Below, in pieces: positions 1 to 5,046 of a DNA stretch of 6,077 nucleotides. Under the pieces are notes generated by a model. It was not told where the DNA came from and ran no database searches. It worked only from the letters and a program-made list of their open reading frames with translations. The DNA is from Vulcanimicrobiota bacterium (GTDB lineage: Bacteria; Vulcanimicrobiota; Vulcanimicrobiia; Vulcanimicrobiales; Vulcanimicrobiaceae): the NCBI GenBank assembly GCA_003167055.1, contig PMUE01000124.1, positions 4,004 through 10,080 on the forward strand. Reading direction: 5' to 3'. A program made the position numbers and the translations under genes. How positions within the stretch are numbered: position 1 is the stretch's first letter; each line of letters opens with the position of its first letter.

Positions 1-201
1 TTAGTGGACGACATAACCCGCTGGCCGGACAAACCCAAAACGCGAAATGTCGTTTTCACTGCTTTGACCAGAGCGAAGACGTCTCTCGACCTATACCATG
101 TGGGTACCTTGCCATATTGGCTTGAGTCTGCGATCAAGAACGTCACGGAGTCGCCAAAGCCGCCATCGAAATTGAGTGTCCTGTTTGGTAAGGGGTCTTG
201 A
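1..201 (+). CDS. Superfamily I DNA helicase (UvrD/PcrA-like), C-terminal end, partial
   Basis: Only the last 66 codons are present; the frame is open to the left edge, so the GTG at 4 is internal and not a start. The segment VVFTALTRAK (about residues 17-26 of the fragment) followed by LDLYHV matches helicase motif VI of SF1A/UvrD-C enzymes, which carries the arginine finger and normally sits close to the C-terminus. Such enzymes use ATP to translocate on single-stranded DNA and unwind duplexes in the cytoplasm. About 40 residues follow the motif, ending in a short basic tail. The stop TGA (199-201) directly abuts the ATG of the next gene, and that gene's Shine-Dalgarno sequence lies inside this coding end, so the two are surely co-transcribed and probably translationally coupled. 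Helicases of this type occur in repair and in many anti-phage operons; the missing N-terminal part would show which. Confidence 0.8.
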   Translation, partial: LVDDITRWPDKPKTRNVVFTALTRAKTSLDLYHVGTLPYWLESAIKNVTESPKPPSKLSVLFGKGS

Positions 202-1587
202 ATGATAAGAGCGCTGCTTCCCCGCGATGACCTCGGCTCTTTTTTTTCGAAGCCTAATGCTGCAGCCTTAGAACGAACGCTCGCAGCTGCCCCCAACAAG
301 AATCAGGTCGTTCTTGAGTTCCCTGATGACGGTGCTTCATTCGCTGGGTTGCCTCACCGCATTATTGTCCCAGACGATGAACTAGAGCAGTTCTACGCGT
401 GGATGGCGACCTATTTTGACATACTCTCGCCCGTAACGTCGTTTATCGATGTCGTCCCTGTCTCGGAAGATACGAAAGAAACGAAAATGGCGATCTCCGA
501 AGAGCGACTACGTATCCTGGTTGCGATCACGGCGATCGAGGCCGCCGTGCAGATAAGGAAAAGCAAGGCTCGTCAGGCGCCCGGCATCTTCGCCGCGTCT
601 CTTAGATGCGCATCATGGGTTTATGCTCAAAGTTTATCTAGGGGCCGGCAATCGGAAGATGTCGCGGTCGCGATCGAGCGTTGGGCTCGCGTTAGAACGA
701 CTCTAACCGGCGTGGATACTCCGTTTAGCTTCGAGCACGTCATGTCATTTTGGAACGAGCTGCTCCCGATTTTCGGTGTATCGGTTAAGGGCCAAATGCA
801 CGATAGCCTGATGCGCCTAAACACTGTTGCCGTGGAAAAGGGAACCGTGGACCTGGAGTACTGGGCGAACCTTGCCCCACTTCTAAAGAGCAGCTCAAAC
901 GTTGAAGCGGTATTGCGCGGACCACGCCAAGAGCGCATTGAAGTATTTACTGAAGCCACGCGTTCGCTTCCGAACGACGACAGAGATCGCGAAATTTATT
1001 CGGCATTCTGCGGATATCTTGGTTCTCGCGTTTCGGATGGTGGTCTTGAATTATGGAGTGCCGTTCTAGAGCGCAGCAGTCGCTTTCCGACCATGCCGCT
1101 TTGGTTTTCCTTCTATTGCGCGGCACGAAATAATCAAGACCTCATGAGCTTTGAGCGAGGCGTGCCTCTTCGGCTCATGAAGGAGCTGGAAAACAAGGCC
1201 TTCGATATCGACGCGCGAGAATTCTTGCTGCTCGGCCGTGGACGGGGTATTAATGCGTCCGACATTCACGTCTCAAGCCCCGGCTCTCTGCGTGTGCGCT
1301 TAGCACCGCAAATCATCGGGGAGTTTCTTGCGCGGGAACCAGCTCCCCAAGCTCAAACTCAAAACGAAGAGCGGGCCCAACCGACCGTTCAACAGCGCAA
1401 CGAGGTGCAGCTTAAGACTGTTCTTTCAGAAGCTAGAATGCTCAGCGACAGAATGACGGCGACGCTGGCTCGTATTCAACAATCCCTAGATACCTACAAC
1501 TCGGGGCAACAAGACCTTGGCCTTAAAGGTCTCGCCGAGGGAGCGACAGACAAACCGACTGGAACAAAGAAGCGTGGTAAGAGTTAA
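202..1587 (+). CDS. Uncharacterised 461-aa protein of the helicase / STAS-ATPase cassette
   Basis: I do not recognise this family. The ATG follows the helicase stop without a gap and has AAGGGG at 190-195, 6 nt upstream, which supports this start. Visible layout: residues 1-90 mixed alpha/beta; about 95-300 mostly helical, rich in aromatic and Arg/Glu positions (for example WARVRTTL near 161 and FWNELLPIFG near 183); 300-375 a compact region ending in a beta-like stretch (SLRVRLAP); 379-400 a Gln/Ala/Pro-rich flexible linker; 400-432 a likely amphipathic coiled coil; and a basic tail with KKRGKS. There is no signal peptide, transmembrane helix, or recognisable nuclease or nucleotide-binding motif. 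The hinge plus coiled coil suggest a scaffold or adaptor that oligomerises or docks on the neighbouring ATPase or helicase. That role is inference from layout and operon position only. Its 3' end overlaps the next gene. Confidence 0.85.
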   Translation: MIRALLPRDDLGSFFSKPNAAALERTLAAAPNKNQVVLEFPDDGASFAGLPHRIIVPDDELEQFYAWMATYFDILSPVTSFIDVVPVSEDTKETKMAISEERLRILVAITAIEAAVQIRKSKARQAPGIFAASLRCASWVYAQSLSRGRQSEDVAVAIERWARVRTTLTGVDTPFSFEHVMSFWNELLPIFGVSVKGQMHDSLMRLNTVAVEKGTVDLEYWANLAPLLKSSSNVEAVLRGPRQERIEVFTEATRSLPNDDRDREIYSAFCGYLGSRVSDGGLELWSAVLERSSRFPTMPLWFSFYCAARNNQDLMSFERGVPLRLMKELENKAFDIDAREFLLLGRGRGINASDIHVSSPGSLRVRLAPQIIGEFLAREPAPQAQTQNEERAQPTVQQRNEVQLKTVLSEARMLSDRMTATLARIQQSLDTYNSGQQDLGLKGLAEGATDKPTGTKKRGKS

Positions 1588-2548
1588 GCGCGTCCCGGAC
1601 ATCGAGTCGGCGCTTAGCCTTGTTTCGGAAATGGCAGACGCATGTAAACCAATTAACGTGGATTTTACCGACATCGGGTTCGTTTCGCCATCGGCCGCAT
1701 TGTTGATTTCGTCCGTTATGCGGCGAACCCAAGTTGAGGCGCGAATCAATGAAGACGCAACCGGATTCGGATACGCGGCTCACATCGGCTTCTTCGATGC
1801 CTGCGGCGTTTCCGGCATTGGGAATAAGGTTGGGGAAGCCTCGGGGAGCCCTGGGTATTCCCCGATAAAATGCTTGGAATTCGAGGACGTTAAACGGCAA
1901 TCGCGGCAGCAGGGAAGCGCTGTTCCCGAAGTGCTTCAAACTCGCGGCGAGAATTTGGCAAGAATTCTTACGCGTGGGAGCGACCCTAAGATTATGCGCG
2001 TCGTAACTTATGCGATGCGGGAGATTTTGAGAAATTGCGTAGAGCACTCCACGTCTTCGACACTTTGGTACGCCGGACAGTATTGGGAAAATTCTCATAC
2101 GGTAGAGGTTGCTGTTCTTGATGAAGGAGTTGGGATGCTGGCATCGTTGAGGCACAATCCAGAAAATGCTGATATTTCCTGCGAAGAAGAGGCGATTCGG
2201 GCGGCCCTTTTGCCCGCTGTGTCCGGCGTCCCTTTGGAGCAGCGGAAGGGCGATTGGGGAAACTCAGGATACGGCCTATATATTACACGTCGCATGTGCG
2301 GGATCGGTTCAGGTTCATTTGGCGTTGTGAGCAACGACGCTGCACTCTTACTTAGTGAGAAAGGTGACACGAAGATACCGTCAATGTTTCGCGGCACACT
2401 GGTCGTGATGCGACTGGATACATCTCGGCTCGACGGGCTTGATGGCGATTTTGCGGAGCGCATAGCGCGGGAGGGCGAAATCGAATATGAGATGAGGACG
2501 GGCAAGAAAAGCCCTGCTTCGTCGACTTCGCGCTCGGTTGAAATCTGA
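1574..2548 (+). CDS. STAS-like / GHKL ATPase fusion protein
   Basis: I chose GTG 1574 (324 aa, 14-nt overlap with the upstream gene). A TTG at 1517 would add 19 unconserved-looking residues with no better RBS, so the start is uncertain. Residues 29-45 (VDFTDIGFVSPSAALLI) and the following GFF at 72-74 look like a STAS-like domain (DUF4325 type). The C-terminal half is a Bergerat-fold ATPase: N box MREILRNCVEHS (E150, N154, H158), G1 box LDEGVGM (D183, G185, G187), G2 lid GNSGYGLYI (229-237), and RGT near 273-275 before a final beta strand. There is no DHp phospho-acceptor helix, membrane segment or receiver domain, so this is not an ordinary sensor kinase. The GHKL domain should bind ATP, and the STAS half probably mediates partner switching or autoregulation, as in anti-sigma kinase/antagonist pairs. 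A role as regulator or energy switch of the helicase cassette is inferred from the operon. Confidence 0.85.
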   Translation: MVRVKRVPDIESALSLVSEMADACKPINVDFTDIGFVSPSAALLISSVMRRTQVEARINEDATGFGYAAHIGFFDACGVSGIGNKVGEASGSPGYSPIKCLEFEDVKRQSRQQGSAVPEVLQTRGENLARILTRGSDPKIMRVVTYAMREILRNCVEHSTSSTLWYAGQYWENSHTVEVAVLDEGVGMLASLRHNPENADISCEEEAIRAALLPAVSGVPLEQRKGDWGNSGYGLYITRRMCGIGSGSFGVVSNDAALLLSEKGDTKIPSMFRGTLVVMRLDTSRLDGLDGDFAERIAREGEIEYEMRTGKKSPASSTSRSVEI

Positions 2549-2638
2549 TTGTTTTAGCGCCGTGAGATATGATTATTGCGAGCGCGCGCGAAGTACGAGC
2601 CGATGATCAAGACGGCTACTCGAAGGCCAGTTCTTAGG

Positions 2639-2815
2639 TTATTTGTCAGCAGACGCCTTAACCGCCTTTAGTACGTCACCGTTACGAGGCTCAACGAAAT
2701 TCTGCTCTTGGAATTCGTTGAATACATGCCAAATATCGACCGGCGTAATGAGTTTTGCTGTCGCCTTCCGGTAACGACGCTCCCGTTCCTCGCACAGCGC
2801 AGCCGTTTGGGTTTT
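2639..2815 (-). pseudogene. Headless gene remnant (C-terminal 58 codons)
   Basis: The minus strand is open from an upstream TGA (2816-2818) to TAA (2639-2641), 58 codons with no ATG, GTG or TTG that gives a sensible start. The translation nevertheless looks like real protein: a charged helix (ALCEERERRYRKATAKL), then TPVDIWHVFNEFQEQNF and an ending VLKAVKASADK. This is helical, with well-placed Trp, His and Phe, unlike the Arg/Ser-rich shadow frames around it. I read it as the 3' end of a gene whose 5' part was lost. The break coincides with the -10 box and GTG of the plus-strand gene at 2834, as if new sequence had been joined here. It could instead be a short live gene using CTG at about 2796. 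The family is unknown. Confidence 0.4.
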
Positions 2816-2821
2816 TCAAGG

Positions 2822-2827
2822 TATAAT
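2822..2827 (+). promoter_or_regulatory. Perfect TATAAT -10 box for a probably leaderless gene
   Basis: TATAAT lies 6 bp before the GTG at 2834. With the usual 6-7 bp from -10 box to transcription start, the RNA would begin at or within a base of the GTG, so the message would be leaderless. No Shine-Dalgarno sequence precedes this GTG, which fits. I see no good -35 hexamer 16-18 bp upstream (2798-2805 reads GC-rich). Confidence 0.55.
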
Positions 2828-2833
2828 TGCCGC

Positions 2834-3148
2834 GTGGAAATCGATCTCGAAGAACTCGCCGAGCAAGCCCGCAAAGGCGTCGTTCCCATATTGGAGCACG
2901 TGCTCGCCCGTGGTGTCTCGCTTTACGGCAGCGACGGGCAGGGGAACATCATCGAGGTCGCACCGGATGGTCGCCGGTATCTCGTGCGCGTCGAGGGAAA
3001 CTCGCCCGTGCGCGTTCGCGAAATCGGCGAATATCACGAATTGTTGCGCGCGGGCGGTGCGATCTGCGAAGGGGTGCTGCGGGCACGCCTTCAACGACGA
3101 ACTGGGGCCAGAGCCGCGACAGACGGTTGCGTGGACAGTAGTTGTTGA
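2834..3148 (+). CDS. Small hypothetical protein, probably frameshifted near its 3' end
   Basis: GTG 2834 was chosen over the upstream in-frame ATG at 2708 because the -10 box TATAAT sits between them and the codons before 2834 do not look like protein. The start is acidic and helical (residues 1-24, EIDLEELAEQARKGVVP), followed by LARGVSLYGSDGQGNII and PDGRRYLVRVEG, a small beta-rich domain whose family I do not recognise. After about residue 80 the frame turns Arg/Ala-rich and ends at 3148. The +1 frame from about 3075 instead reads GHAFNDELGPEP, then TVAWTVVVDPTARRV and stops at 3170, which looks far more protein-like. Dropping one G from the GGGG run at 3071-3074 would join the two into a 111-aa protein with C-EG-CC-GH at the junction. 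I therefore suspect an indel, either real or an assembly error. The gene is cytoplasmic, with no membrane segment. Confidence 0.6.
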   Translation: MEIDLEELAEQARKGVVPILEHVLARGVSLYGSDGQGNIIEVAPDGRRYLVRVEGNSPVRVREIGEYHELLRAGGAICEGVLRARLQRRTGARAATDGCVDSSC

Positions 3149-3185
3149 CCCTACGGCGCGACGAGTGTAGAGCTCAGGAAGATTC

Positions 3186-3305
3186 TTAGGCGGGAACGTT
3201 GAGCGTGATCGTTCCGAAGTCGCCTTCGGGCGAGGATGCATCCTCAGAGTACATTTGCCACCGGAAAGTCACGCTCTTACTAACCTGGAGAACCACAGAA
3301 GCCAT
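3186..3305 (-). pseudogene. Out-of-frame C-terminal tail of the lipoprotein (or a 39-aa overlapping gene)
   Basis: This frame reads ASVVLQVSKSVTFRWQM, then an acidic turn (SEDASSPEGDFG) and a final strand GTITLNVPA before TAA: a beta-rich ending typical of a small beta-sandwich domain. It overlaps the last 26 nt of the lipoprotein frame, in +1 register. Removing one base from the TTT run (plus-strand AAA at 3307-3309) would fuse the frames into a 172-aa lipoprotein. The alternative, a separate gene starting at the ATG at 3305-3303, has no Shine-Dalgarno sequence or leaderless promoter in front of it, so I prefer the frameshift reading. Confidence 0.5.
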
Positions 3306-3705
3306 GAAAGCTGTTCGTGGCAGCGTCGAAGGCATCGTAATGCTCAACGATGTCTGCATCAATGACCTTGCCATTAGTCAGGCTTTGGAATTGATGAAGC
3401 CCAAGCTCACGTAACGGCCCGGTCATTGTCGCTCCGTAGCTCGGCACTTGTGCTTCATACGCCAAAAAGGCGTCGAGAGACCTACGGTCCTTCGGCTTGA
3501 GAGTGGTGGCGTTGTGCGGGTCAACATCCACGACGAGGTAACGGAAACCGTCCTTCTCAGTAGTCACCGTCCAAACTTCATACGTACATACGATGTCTCT
3601 CGCGTGCGACGTTCCGGTATCAAGATCGACGCGCGCACGGTCTGGACCACCGCATGAGGCCAATAGTAAGGCCGCCGTTACACCGACGATGAACATGCGA
3701 ATCAT
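3280..3705 (-). CDS. Small lipoprotein, probably frameshifted at its C-terminus
   Basis: The N-terminus is a classic lipoprotein signal: R3, a hydrophobic core IVGVTAALLL, and lipobox L15-A16-S17-C18 followed by GG. The protein should be lipidated on Cys18 and anchored at the outer face of the inner membrane or in the outer membrane. The mature part begins with a disordered, Asp/Arg-rich stretch, then a soluble domain (YEVWTVTTEKDGFRYLVVDV near 42-61; SLDAFLAYEAQVPSYGATM near 76-94). A second cysteine, C40, may pair with one lost at the broken end. The ATG is only 2 nt after the stop of the membrane-protein gene, and GAGGA lies about 12 nt upstream, so the pair is co-transcribed. The end FHGFCGSPG looks out of frame; the beta-rich frame ending at 3186 is the likely true C-terminus. 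Family unknown. Confidence 0.7.
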   Translation of the reverse strand: MIRMFIVGVTAALLLASCGGPDRARVDLDTGTSHARDIVCTYEVWTVTTEKDGFRYLVVDVDPHNATTLKPKDRRSLDAFLAYEAQVPSYGATMTGPLRELGLHQFQSLTNGKVIDADIVEHYDAFDAATNSFHGFCGSPG

Positions 3706-3707
3706 AC

Positions 3708-4055
3708 TTATGCGCTGTCCTCATCGGCGCTGATGATATACCATATGCCGCTTCGGCTCCGGTAACAGTTCACATCAAATTGATAAAGCGTATTAAGGCT
3801 AGCGAAGGTGCAGTAAGCAAAAACTACCCAGGGCAACGGCATCCACGCTGACGTATGTTGGCCCATCCACAACACAGCGAGAACGTAGACCCAAGTTTCG
3901 AGCACGAACCATCCGTACCGGCCGACGAAGTACGCGGCCATTTTCGAGAATGGTCGGAGAACCATGCCAATGAGGATTGCGCCAACCCCACCTAATACGG
4001 GCAGCACGATGTAGCCCAGTAGGAATGTCGCGATGGTCACAGCCAGCGTCCACAT
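3708..4055 (-). CDS. Small integral membrane protein, about three transmembrane helices
   Basis: The protein has 115 residues from ATG 4055. A GTG at 4064 in the same frame overlaps the Shine-Dalgarno sequence and is rejected as the start. Hydrophobic segments are at about 3-33 (long, with LPVLGGVG breaking it, so possibly a re-entrant pair), 49-64 and 74-92, separated by a basic loop (RPFSKMAAYFVGRYG) that should face the cytoplasm. The tail is hydrophilic and ends acidic (ADEDSA). I recognise no enzyme motif. It is followed 2 nt later by a lipoprotein gene, so both products are envelope proteins and may form one membrane-attached unit; that pairing is inference from the spacing. The zinc-type small ORF lies 58 nt upstream on the same strand. 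Confidence 0.75.
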   Translation of the reverse strand: MWTLAVTIATFLLGYIVLPVLGGVGAILIGMVLRPFSKMAAYFVGRYGWFVLETWVYVLAVLWMGQHTSAWMPLPWVVFAYCTFASLNTLYQFDVNCYRSRSGIWYIISADEDSA

Positions 4056-4062
4056 GGAAGCC

Positions 4063-4068
4063 ACCTCC
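4063..4068 (-). promoter_or_regulatory. Strong Shine-Dalgarno site fixing the membrane-protein start
   Basis: Read on the minus strand, this is GGAGGT, 7 nt before the ATG at 4055. Its strength and spacing decide between that ATG and the GTG at 4064, which overlaps the site. Confidence 0.7.
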
Positions 4069-4113
4069 TAGCCCGTAAACAGCGTTCTAGGCGGTCGGGC
4101 GCAGACCTCGGAT

Positions 4114-4290
4114 TCAGCTACGACTGTTGCATCTTCCGCAGATGAATCCTAAGCCTACTATCTCAATCCAAGGCATTTGCGGACGCGGCTCGGTCGTCGT
4201 GGTATCGCATTGACCTTCGTGCGAACCATGTTGTTGCGTGCAGGCGCAACGGATAACATACGACGGGGGAGGCTCTACAAGATCATTCAT
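4114..4290 (-). CDS. Small Cys-rich putative zinc-binding protein (58 aa)
   Basis: This short frame from ATG 4290 to TGA 4114 encodes 58 residues with a metal-site pattern: C15-A-C17, H21, H24, C28, then C51-G-R-C54. The spacing resembles a zinc ribbon or knuckle with a final CxxC on a turn after the strand WIEIVGLGFIC. A Pro-rich start (VEPPPS) and a Thr/Pro linker (TTTTEPRPQMP) separate the two halves. An in-frame TAG lies nine codons upstream with no other start between, so the ATG is the only likely start. The Shine-Dalgarno sequence is poor. It sits 58 nt upstream of the membrane-protein gene on the same strand and may lead that operon. Small zinc-ribbon proteins often bind nucleic acid or protein, but no role can be assigned. 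The chance of a fortuitous frame is real. Confidence 0.5.
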   Translation of the reverse strand: MNDLVEPPPSYVIRCACTQQHGSHEGQCDTTTTEPRPQMPWIEIVGLGFICGRCNSRS

Positions 4291-4340
4291 ATGCGCGGCT
4301 TCGCGTGAACAGTGCTAGAGCTCCTGGAAGTGACTTACCG

Positions 4341-4377
4341 CGGCAAGAAAAAGGAGGCCCGGTTAAGAGCCTCCTTT
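4341..4377 (-). terminator. Rho-independent terminator after the 29-aa peptide gene
   Basis: A perfect 9-bp stem, AAAGGAGGC (4350-4358) with GCCTCCTTT (4369-4377), encloses a 10-nt loop. On the minus strand the stem is followed by TTTTTCTTGC, a good U-tract, whereas on the plus strand the T run stops after three. It lies 3 nt after the stop codon of the minus-strand peptide ORF. Confidence 0.7.
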
Positions 4378-4380
4378 GGT

Positions 4381-4470
4381 CTAGCAAACGCGCACTACAA
4401 TAATGACGGTCAGCGTTAACTGCGCTAACCCTATCGCTACTGTCAGGCGCATGAATAGCCCCCGGTCCAT
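4381..4470 (-). CDS. 29-aa single-helix membrane peptide
   Basis: From ATG 4470 to TAG 4381 the frame encodes a short polar/basic start (MDRGLFMR) and one hydrophobic helix (LTVAIGLAQLTLTVIIVV) ending RVC. AAGGAGAG lies 6 nt upstream of the ATG, one of the best ribosome sites in the window, and a strong terminator starts 3 nt after the stop codon. A dedicated RBS and terminator around so short a frame argue strongly that it is expressed. Size and layout resemble type I toxin peptides and small membrane regulators of the KdpF or CydX kind, but there is no kdp or cyd gene beside it and I see no clear antisense RNA promoter. Function unknown; one-pass inner-membrane location likely. Confidence 0.55.
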   Translation of the reverse strand: MDRGLFMRLTVAIGLAQLTLTVIIVVRVC

Positions 4471-4708
4471 AATGGACTCTCCTTTTCAAAGTAAGGTGAT
4501 TCGCCGTGGGGCTATGAGTTTGAAAAGTCAGAGGAACAAAATGGAGCGTCGGTCTCTGAGAACAAAAAAGACTTAAAGTTTGACCGCCCGTGGCATAGTC
4601 ATCATACCCAACGGGTTGGATAGGGTTGCAGCCGTGAGACCCATTAAAGTGCGGCAAGAGCACAGGGTCCAGGCGGTAGCCCTGGGCGATCGCGCGCGAT
4701 CGGTGACT
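4471..4708. other. Stretch without a convincing gene
   Basis: This 238-bp stretch between two minus-strand small genes holds the Shine-Dalgarno of the 29-aa peptide, an A-run (minus-strand T-run) at 4564-4569, and the palindrome at 4687-4702. A minus-strand frame of 23 codons (4644-4573) and a plus-strand frame of 74 codons from TTG 4580 are open, but neither has a ribosome site. I see no RNA gene. Confidence 0.4.
4687..4702. repeat. 16-bp perfect palindrome
   Basis: CGATCGCGCGCGATCG reads the same on both strands and lies 6 bp past the stop codon of the coiled-coil/polyproline ORF. It could fold as a GC-rich hairpin at the end of that transcript, but no T-run follows at once on the minus strand. 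It also contains two GATC sites. No function is assigned. Confidence 0.5.
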
Positions 4709-4888
4709 CTAATGCCGGAGCCTTCGGAACGGATCGTTCGGGCGAATGTCGCGAATCGTGTCACTCGCGCGCGGAGGGGGTGGTGGCGGCGGGGCATTCT
4801 TTAGACGGTCGATGCGCTGCTTGTGCGCGGCGATTTGTATAGCAGTGTGCGCCTCGAGGTCTTCGAGCCTTCGGCGAATCTCGTCCAT
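4709..4888 (-). CDS. Small coiled-coil / polyproline protein (59 aa)
   Basis: From ATG 4888 to TAG 4709 the frame encodes a strongly helical N-terminal half (MDEIRRRLEDLEAHTAIQ, then AAHKQRIDRLKN), with Leu/Ile at heptad-like positions between charged residues, that is, a short coiled coil. Seven consecutive prolines follow (about 33-39), then a charged tail with DTIRDIRPNDPFRRLRH. This layout is typical of small adaptor-like or phage/plasmid accessory proteins; I recognise no family. It starts 19 nt after the stop of the 43-aa ORF on the same strand, so the two are likely co-transcribed, although no clear Shine-Dalgarno sequence is present in the gap. The overlapping plus-strand frame (4580-4804) is also open but turns into Arg/Trp repeats exactly where this gene reads polyproline. 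Confidence 0.55.
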   Translation of the reverse strand: MDEIRRRLEDLEAHTAIQIAAHKQRIDRLKNAPPPPPPPRASDTIRDIRPNDPFRRLRH

Positions 4889-4907
4889 TCGCGTTGCCCG
4901 TTTAGCC

Positions 4908-5039
4908 TTACCAAGATACTTCGACCTGCCACGCCGGCATGTCGCTCCGCGCCGCGATCGTTACCGCCGCTTTTTCGTCGTCACCCGCTGCTTCTTCGGC
5001 CCGTGTTTGAAGGCGCGCGCGTACTTCGTCTAGGTTCAT
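4908..5039 (-). CDS. Small acidic protein (43 aa)
   Basis: From ATG 5039 to TAA 4908 the frame reads MNLDEVRARLQTRAEEAAGD, an amphipathic Glu/Asp/Arg helix, then a short strand-like part with VTIAARSDMPAWQVEV and a terminal Trp. Composition and third-codon GC look coding, whereas the plus-strand frames here are Arg/Ser-rich. A TANNNT box lies 7 nt upstream and only a weak AGGA is present, which fits leaderless or nearly leaderless expression. It is the first gene of a two-gene minus-strand unit with the coiled-coil ORF downstream. No family or role recognised; being short, it could be a truncated gene. Confidence 0.5.
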   Translation of the reverse strand: MNLDEVRARLQTRAEEAAGDDEKAAVTIAARSDMPAWQVEVSW

Positions 5040-5046
5040 GACTCGG

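Noticed and set aside
2569..2637. 22-codon plus-strand frame just after the STAS-GHKL gene.
   Set aside because: Too short, with no ribosome site, and nothing recognisable.
3232..3245. 14-bp palindrome GAGGATGCATCCTC.
   Set aside because: Lies inside the coding tail of the lipoprotein; most simply explained as chance in codons for Glu-Asp-Ala-Ser-Ser.
3199..3414. Plus-strand 71-aa frame antisense to the lipoprotein.
   Set aside because: The minus strand has a clear signal peptide and lipobox in the same region; no RBS on the plus strand.
4515..4577. 20-codon Lys/Arg-rich plus-strand frame opposite the leader of the 29-aa peptide.
   Set aside because: The start has only a weak ribosome site, and basic composition can arise from the A-rich stretch; no other support.
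4283..4708. Minus-strand frame that stays open for 141 codons after the TAG of the coiled-coil/polyproline ORF, suggesting TAG read-through.
   Set aside because: The translation looks like random composition and it overlaps the 29-aa peptide gene and its terminator, so read-through is not supported.
4580..4804. Plus-strand frame of 74 codons from TTG, with a Val-rich, protein-like first part.
   Set aside because: No ribosome site or promoter, a TTG start, and its last third is the Arg/Trp shadow of the minus-strand polyproline gene. It remains a weak alternative.
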